This document shows positions 57,973 through 64,000 of a DNA stretch of 64,000 bases, one piece after another. Source of the stretch: Chamaecrista fasciculata (lineage: Eukaryota; Streptophyta; Magnoliopsida; Fabales; Fabaceae); contig QANZ01008798.1 of the NCBI GenBank assembly GCA_003254925.1, positions 1 through 64,000 on the forward strand, written 5' to 3'. A program made the translations under genes and the position numbers. The notes under the pieces were generated by a model. It ran no database searches. It saw only the letters and a program-made list of their open reading frames with translations, and was not told the origin of the DNA. Within the stretch, counting starts at the first letter, position 1. Every line of letters begins with the position of its first letter.

Positions 57973-59849
57973 AAACAAACTATGAATTGTTGCAATGTAG
58001 AAAGTTGTATTGTCACTTCATCTACAAATTGTTAAGTATGCAAGCAAAAAGTGGTCTTGTCCCTTCAAGTAAATTTATGACAGGGATCAATTACTTTTGT
58101 AAAAAAAACAAAGCCTAAAATCCAGTTTCGCAGAGAGGAAAGGAGCAGGTTTTTCGAAGAAGAAGCAGTTTTCTTTCTTATCCTCAATATATAAATTATA
58201 AATAATTGTACCGGTTTCACTAAACGAGAAAAACCCACAAGAGTCAGAGAGTGAAAGAAAAGATGGAAAGTTGAAAATTGAAGAGGGAGTAAAGGAGAAG
58301 GTCAGAGATGATTTTTTTATGGCCAAAACCACAGTTTGGTCCCTATTGTTTACCATAAATTTTGTTTTAGACTCTACCTTGTTTTTTGTTCTTTAAAAAA
58401 AATTTCAATTTGTCTTTAACCATTAAACTCGGAGTCTAGTCTTGTTATTGTCATTATTATTATTTTTCTTACAATGAAGCGAGTATCGGTGAATGATATG
58501 AAATGATAACACATGCATTTGTTGTGAAAAAAAAAACACATATAAGACACTATAAAAAAAAAACTTGGCACATGCATTTGTTATATATATCTATGCGTGT
58601 AAAGATTGTACGGCATTTATGGTCTTGTCTCTTCATTCTACAAGCATATATATTACTTTTGGCATGCATGATGGTCATGGTCTTGTCTCTTCATTCTGCA
58701 TATATGTGTATAGACACATAAATAATTTGTATAGACACATAAATAAAACAATAATTTACCCGCAAAAGACAAACGGTTTTCTTTAATATATACTTTTTGG
58801 TCCTACATTTTTTTCGTGGATAACATTTTGGTCCTTCAATTTATTTATTTTTTGGGGGAAAGTTTGCAATATAGAAACCCAATCGTTGATGAATGCAAGT
58901 TTTTACGGGTGAAGACATATATTTCACTTTCGTAAGGACCGATTCGTTCATTTTATATATAATCATAGACCAAATCGTAGGTTTTTAAAAATTTTTATAT
59001 TATTTACATTTTGATCCTTTTATTTCATTACATAATACTACTTCAATCTTCATTACAAAAATTCAAATCTAGCACAAATTCCAAGACAATTTCATTACCA
59101 TTTCATTTCATAACCACCACAACAAAAAAGTCAACATATTATTTTTTTTTCTATCTATTTCCATTATCAATTATCAATTCCACCCCTATACAATTTAAAA
59201 AAACCCATACAATTATTTCAACCAACCACAATCATTACATACCCATTTTCATAATTTCACATCCAATTTTTTTCATTACATCTCAAACTTATCCAAACAC
59301 CATTTTCATTACATAATTTTCTCATTACCATTTCATTACATAATTTTCTCATTTCATTACATACTTCTAACCCAAACACACCCTACGAATGTCACTAGAT
59401 CTATCAATTTTTGGCATATATTTTGGATGGTTAAATAATCGTCACAACAACTTTGTTTTGCTTGGTTTTGCAACCGTGTTATTGTAGGACGTGATAGATC
59501 TAACCCAACTTTGTAGGACGTGATAGATCTAACCCAACCGTGGCATATATAATTTTCTCATTTCATTACATACTTCTAACCCAACTTTGTTCATGGGTCG
59601 AGTCTCAATAGGACGTGAGACCTGAGTCGATCATACACGGACTGAGTCGGGCTGGGCCACTGAATATGGTTGCGTTCGATCGGGCCAAACTTTATTTTTC
59701 ATTTTTTTTATTTGGACCATTTATTTATTTTTATACATTTTTTAACTTGTATATATTAATAAAATAATTAATTATGGAATAATTTAATGATATTTTTATT
59801 AACGAAGACATTTAATTTGAATTATTTGTTAAAAAATATTGGTTTAATT
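57973..59849. other. Intergenic and subterminal repeat DNA
   Basis: 58510-58760 has three imperfect copies of 'tggtcatggtcttgtctcttcattct' type phrases. 59030-59383 is 'tttcattacat'-rich and forms the right end of the Harbinger-like region. The last 35 bases of that end recur at 59550-59585, and 'gtaggacgtgatagatctaaccca' is directly duplicated near 59486 and 59512. No gene. Confidence 0.45.
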
Positions 59850-60440
59850 GGGAATTTGGGACTAAGTATATATTTTAGGGTAAATCACACTTTGGTACCA
59901 TGTTCTATGGACCAATTTCACTTTGGTACCTTGTTCTTTCGAAAGTGACATTTTGGTTCTATGTTCTTTCAAAAATGTCATTTTGGTACCCTTTTCTATC
60001 AAATGTGACATTTTAGTATCATGTTTTTTGTACCAATTTCACTTTGGTACCCTAAAAAAAAGATAGAATAGGGTAACAAATAGTGAAATAACAGGGTACC
60101 AAAGTGAAATTGGTCCAAAGAATAGGGTACCAAAGTTTGATTTACCCTAAAATATATACTTAATCCCAATTACATATTGACCCTCAATATTTTCAGAAAA
60201 TTACAAATAGGTCCCTAGATACATATTATCTAGGGACTAAAATGAAAACCTAAAAAAATTGGAGTCAATATATAATTTTTTCAAAATTTGTTATGGTTAA
60301 AATTACAAAATAGCTCCAAAGGGTACCAAAGTGTTAATGGAGAATACCACAGGGTACCAAAGTGTCATTTTTTAAACCACATGGTACCAAAGTGAAATAT
60401 GACCAAACTACAGAGTACCAAAGTGTAATTTACCCTTTTT
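59850..60440. repeat. Foldback repeats of the GGTACCAAAGTG family
   Basis: 59878-60139 is a foldback: AGGGTAAATCACACTTTGG and its complement CCAAAGTTTGATTTACCCT, with 'tttggtacc' repeated throughout. The inverted sequence extends outwards through 'taagtatatatttt'. 60173-60335 matches the middle of the hAT element at 12543-12712. Confidence 0.7.
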
Positions 60441-61394
60441 AATTTAATCCCTATAGTTTAATTTTTTTAAATTAGTCCCTGCACTTTGGTAACATTTACA
60501 TATTGGATTAAACTATGATGCAAAATTTGATTTTTGACATGGGATATGATGAATTTTGATCTAGTAAAATTATGACACATGGAAACTACAACATGAAGAA
60601 TATGTTTCTAAAATATTTTATACATTTATATTTTTTACCCCAAACTTTATGATATTCAGATTTTAGATTCAAATAAAACTAAAAAGATTAAATTAATATT
60701 TTAGTCCCTATAACTTTACTAAAATATATGAAATCAATTATGTAATATAACCCAAAGATATGAGACTATAAGCGTAACATGAGACTAAATTTGCAACTGA
60801 AACAAAATATATGAAACCAAAAGTGCAACAAAAAAAATTATAAGACTAAATAAAGAAAGACCTAAGCAAAAGTTACGTGATCAAAAATACATTTTAGCCT
60901 AAAATATAAAAAAAAATAATTAGAGAAGTGATAGTTAAAATGTTTCATAATATTCATACACATATTAAAGAATTAGTCTACATTATATTTTAATATTCAT
61001 TGGTCATCAAGTTAAAGATAATAAAATTAAATCAAATTATTAAAAAAAATTAGCCAAATTTCTGCCACAATTATCCACTTTATATATTCTGAATCTCGCC
61101 TAAATATTTCACACGGCAATTATATTAGTTGTTTGTAAATTATAAATTATAAATTTATTTTTTATGGATATAAATTACAAATTATTTCATTTTTCTTATC
61201 AAAACTTATTTTGAATTCTAAGACATCAGTAGAATTATAAAGAAGAAGTCTTTCATAAATTATGTTTTAATTTTATCAAATTAACTACCTATTTAATTAT
61301 TACAAAAAAATTATAATTAATGCTCTCTTTTTATCTCAATTGTATTTAACTTTTTTTAATAGTTATTAGTTACTTAATCAAAACAAAAAGGAAA
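60441..61394. other. AT-rich intergenic DNA
   Basis: No gene or bounded element recognised; scraps of the GGTCAAA-style 'agtcccta' repeats occur at 60700-60895. Confidence 0.4.
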
Positions 61395-61770
61395 GGTAAA
61401 AGTATTAATTTTATTCTCAAACTTTATACTAATTATCAATTTCATCCTCAATCTTTTTTTTTGTTGTCAATTATCTCGCCAATGTTTTACAATTTGGTCA
61501 ATTTTATCCTTTCCTCTTACTTTAGCAAAATATTAATAAGATAATATACGTGGCTAATGATGTGTAATGTAAAATTGATAGAAAAAGAAATTCAAACCCT
61601 AACTCAAATTGAAATCATGATGCAGTCTCTCATTAATTTATTGAAAGAAGTTAGTCAAAGGATAAAATAAACCAAAATGTAAAATATTGGGGATGAAATT
61701 GACAAAAAAAAAAAATTGGGACGAAATTGATAGTTGATGTAAAGTTTGTGGACGAATTTAATATTTTTAC
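61395..61770. mobile_element. MULE-type MITE, family GGCAAAA-ATTAAT, copy 4
   Basis: Foldback arms 'ggtaaaagtattaattttattctcaaactttatac' and complement. Core matches copies 1-3, including 'aatttattgaaagaagttagtcaaaggataaaat'. TSD not clear. Confidence 0.7.
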
Positions 61771-62885
61771 GAAAAAAAAATATGGACTATGAATAGTAGA
61801 GATTAGGTCAAATGAGGCATCCTTCTCCATAAACGCTTCACTCTGTGTTTGTCTTTCACTGTTCGAAGGTGCGAAACGCAGTCTAGCAAAGCAGATCAGA
61901 GCGAAGAAAGCTTCCAAAGGCTTGCGATGATGGTAAGCGAAGGTTCTTCCAAATGCTTCCAAAACACATCTCTGTTATGTTTTTAGTGAATCCTACCTTC
62001 TTTACTTATTGTCAATTTCGGATATCTTGTGCAGTTCAGAGTTATTTCATATATCAGTTTAGAGGCGAATACGAAGGCTTACGGTTGAATTGTTTCCACA
62101 AGTGCTGACTATTCGGTAACGATGAATTATGATGTGTTTTTAGGAATGATGGAGGCTTGAAGGTTTTCTCAATTGTGATTTCTTTGATTAAAAGGTGATT
62201 AAATTTGTGCATCTAAAATTTATTTTAATATCCTATTTTCTTTGATAGTAAACTTGATCTTGTCCTGAAGCACATTTTTTGGGGTGGAATTTCAAATTCC
62301 AAAATTTTTAGAATTTGACAAATTTAACAGATTGTCATAAATATAATTGTGCTGAAAGTTATGCTTTATTAGCACACGTTGAAATTTGTGTTGTTTAAAC
62401 TGAGGCATTGCCTCCATATAACGTCCAAAGTGTATGCTTTGTGAAGCTGCAAAAAAACAGAACAAGTTGGTTCAAATTTTCTGATAGTGTGCAGTAAATA
62501 GTCAATGTAATTGGGGTGGTGCTGAAAGAAACCTTGGGAAATCCTCTGTGGAATTTTTCAACTGGTATTTTCATAAATGAATTATCTGTGTTTCATGTAA
62601 TATGAATGAAACATTTGGGGAAAATTGGGATGTATATATAGGGATATAGATCATGGGGTTTGACAGAGAAAAAGTCACACTCAACTTTACTATTTGAAGT
62701 TTTAGTCAAGTTTCATTTGGATTAGAAGTTTATTGACTGTGTTAAAGTTTATCAACTATTGAGTTATGTTAATGAGACAAACATCTATAAGGGTTATGTT
62801 AGGCAACCTTACTGTTGCCTTTTACAGATATAGACTTTTATTTTTTTTGCCCAGATTTGAATCCAACTTTACTATTTAATTTTTA
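61771..62885. other. Leader-like and intergenic DNA before the transposon gene
   Basis: 61800-61935 is GC-richer and ends ...GCGATGATG/GTAAGCG, which looks like a first exon with a start codon directly before a good donor. It may be the leader of the gene at 63 kb or captured DNA. The rest is T-rich without coding signal. Confidence 0.35.
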
Positions 62886-63137
62886 ATGGTTGTAAATTAT
62901 CATGATATTGGAGATCCGACAAGTATATGCTCATTTTGTCGTGCAAGGCTTTGGCTCGATGAACGTGTTAGAAACCAACAGAACACATCATCACCAAAGT
63001 TTTATCTATGCTGTGGATGTGGTAAAACTTATCTGTCAAAGTTCAGTGAACCCCCACCATGTATTAAAGACTTGATATTTGACACTTCCAATCCAAGAAG
63101 GCAGAATTTAGCCTACAACACAATGTTTTCTTTCACA
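62886..63137 (+). pseudogene. Helitron Rep/helicase N-terminal scrap
   Basis: Reads NYHDIGDPTSICSFCRARLW, then SSPKFYLCCGCGKTYLSKF and EPPPCIKDLIFD...YNTMFSFT. Plant Helitron proteins start with this cysteine-rich block (DIGDPTYxCxYCGAxxW...KFSLCCxxGKVxLP...PPxxLxxLL...NSMFAFTS). The homology ends at FSFT, at about 63137, just before the expected Helitron_like_N domain. Confidence 0.75.
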
Positions 63138-63939
63138 ATATTGCATCGAATGCAGCTGCTAGTCCACTTATTTCTACTACTCCCAGTGTCGTACCACCAT
63201 CTCCAAACTTGTTAACTGATGAGTCTCACTTGCTTGGCACATCAGCAGGTGGCCCAACTTCAATAAATATAACAACACCTATCGTAGGAGTAAGTGGTAG
63301 AAGAGTTATATCGGTGGATTCGACCAAAAATCCGTAAGTATTAGTGATATTACAATTTTTTACTTGTAAAAATACATAGTTATTTCATAATATTAAAAAA
63401 TGTGCAGGAGACGGTTTACTCCCGATAAGGTGACTCGTGAAATTACGTCGCCTTTACTCATGAGGATGTCGAGCCCAGCTGAAAGGTGGAGATATTATCC
63501 CACCGATGTAAAGGACGCATTGTTTGCTGAATTCAAGGTAATACTTAAATTGAATTGTTCATATATGTTTCTATGATTTAAGAGATTATAATATTTCTTT
63601 CTATTGTTATTGTAGGCCAAATCTAAATTTGAGTCAGAATATCTTGAAAGCATAGCTTATGATGTTTGGAATAAGACGTGCATGGATCGCTACCCAGACA
63701 TTCTTAAAAAGGCACGAGAGAAAGCATTACAAAGTGCAAATTCTACAAATTTGGCCGATGCAAAGGGCCATGGCCCAAAAGGGATGAGAACCGAGGTTTG
63801 GGATGGGCTCGTAGACATTTGGCTCACCTCTGAGTGGCAGAGGAAGTCTGAAGTAGCCAAGATGAACAAATCTGCAGTGCCAGATGCAACTTTGCACACC
63901 TCTGGTTCTATCAGCTACCGTTGTCATAAAACGAAGATG
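63138..63939 (+). CDS. CACTA-type Transposase_24 protein, partial (runs off the window)
   Basis: Three exons can be read in one frame: up to 63333, 63408-63537 and 63616-63939, with GT-AG introns. A Ser/Thr/Pro-rich start (NAAASPLISTTPSVVPPSPN) leads to RRFTPDKVTREITSP, then KFESEYLESIAYDVWNKTCM, RYPDILKKAREKALQ and GMRTEVWDGLVDIWLTSEWQ, with HTSGSISYRCHKTKM at the end. This is the Transposase_24 (Ptta/En/Spm) pattern: W-K-R-(Y)PE-..KKAR..A, GPKGM..EVW-GLV-IW, HT-GSI....K-M. ATG/GTATAAC at 63940 looks like the next donor, so the gene goes on. The 5-prime part is unclear since it abuts the Helitron scrap in another frame. Confidence 0.72.
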
Positions 63940-64000
63940 GTATAACAAATTTGATTTTTATGATAATTTTTATTAATATATATTCTGATAAATGTTGATT

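Larger units (their letters stand above)
53647..59383. mobile_element. GRF- and transposase-bearing PIF/Harbinger-like region, copy 2
   Basis: Starts GGGTGCGTTTGGCTTACAATT and ends TAACCCAAACACACCC, whose reverse complement GGGTGTGTTTGG matches the start at 11 of 12 bases. Between them lie the broken GRF gene, a 99-bp tandem duplication and a PIF/Harbinger transposase on the minus strand. The flanks (AAA, TAC) do not give a 3-bp TSD, so the two ends may not belong to one transposition unit. Similarity to copy 1 stops near 55808. Confidence 0.5.

Noticed and set aside
58087..58356. Minus-strand frame rich in Phe and Ser
   Set aside because: Composition follows an A/G-rich tract; no motif and no neighbouring gene structure.
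53647..59383. Treating 53647-59383 as one proven Harbinger transposon
   Set aside because: The ends are similar, but no 3-bp TSD matches, so it is reported as a region only.

Overview
This window is nuclear DNA from a flowering plant, almost certainly a eudicot. It is AT-rich, its protein genes are broken by GT-AG introns, it carries plant-only families (DUF674, MIZU-KUSSEI1, BOI-type RING ligases, HAKAI, plant UCP), and it is packed with plant transposons. I cannot name the species. There are two sequence gaps (25105-25613 and 42059-42173) and three single unknown bases (15630, 17236, 49381).

Only three genes look intact. A nine-exon mitochondrial uncoupling protein (UCP1/PUMP1) lies at 4968-8183 on the plus strand. 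A three-exon HAKAI-type RING E3 ligase of the m6A writer complex lies at 27988-30676 on the plus strand. A two-exon Josephin (ataxin-3-like) deubiquitinase lies at 35278-39485 on the minus strand, with a 3.2 kb intron. Smaller or doubtful genes are a DUF674 remnant (482-909), an unrecognised small gene split by a transposon (16635-18471), and two copies of a GRF zinc-finger/membrane-anchor gene (48341-48835 intact, 55452-54879 region broken).

The rest is mostly mobile DNA, and many elements can be delimited to the base by target-site duplications (TSDs). Mutator-like foldback elements with 9-bp TSDs dominate, in several families, and at least two are Pack-MULEs carrying host gene pieces: a MIZU-KUSSEI1 fragment (8719-9916) and a BOI/BRG RING-ligase coiled-coil fragment (41808-43937). 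hAT-type elements have 8-bp TSDs (12229-12882, 43168-43618). PIF/Harbinger-type elements have 3-bp TSDs. Two tRNA-derived SINEs (1569-1752, 40241-40427) have long TSDs. There are two solo LTRs (19124-20555, 24523-25936), a deleted Copia element (20731-23937), a Gypsy 5-prime end (49382-50427), CACTA pieces (51299-52536 and 63138-63939), and Helitron and LINE remnants.

By region: 1-4.7 kb holds remnants, a SINE and a MULE ending just upstream of UCP1; 8.4-18.5 kb is a field of MITEs with a Pack-MULE and the split small gene; 19-27.2 kb is a nested stack of retroelements inside an old MULE; 27-40 kb is the gene-rich part (HAKAI, a young MULE, Josephin); 40-46 kb has a SINE, a PIF1-helicase scrap, the second Pack-MULE and a LINE tail; 46-59.4 kb has the two related GRF-bearing copies, retroelement pieces, a CACTA end and a PIF/Harbinger transposase; 59.4-64 kb has MITEs and a Helitron scrap abutting a CACTA-type gene that runs off the window. 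I see no bacterial-type systems, CRISPR, tRNA or rRNA genes.
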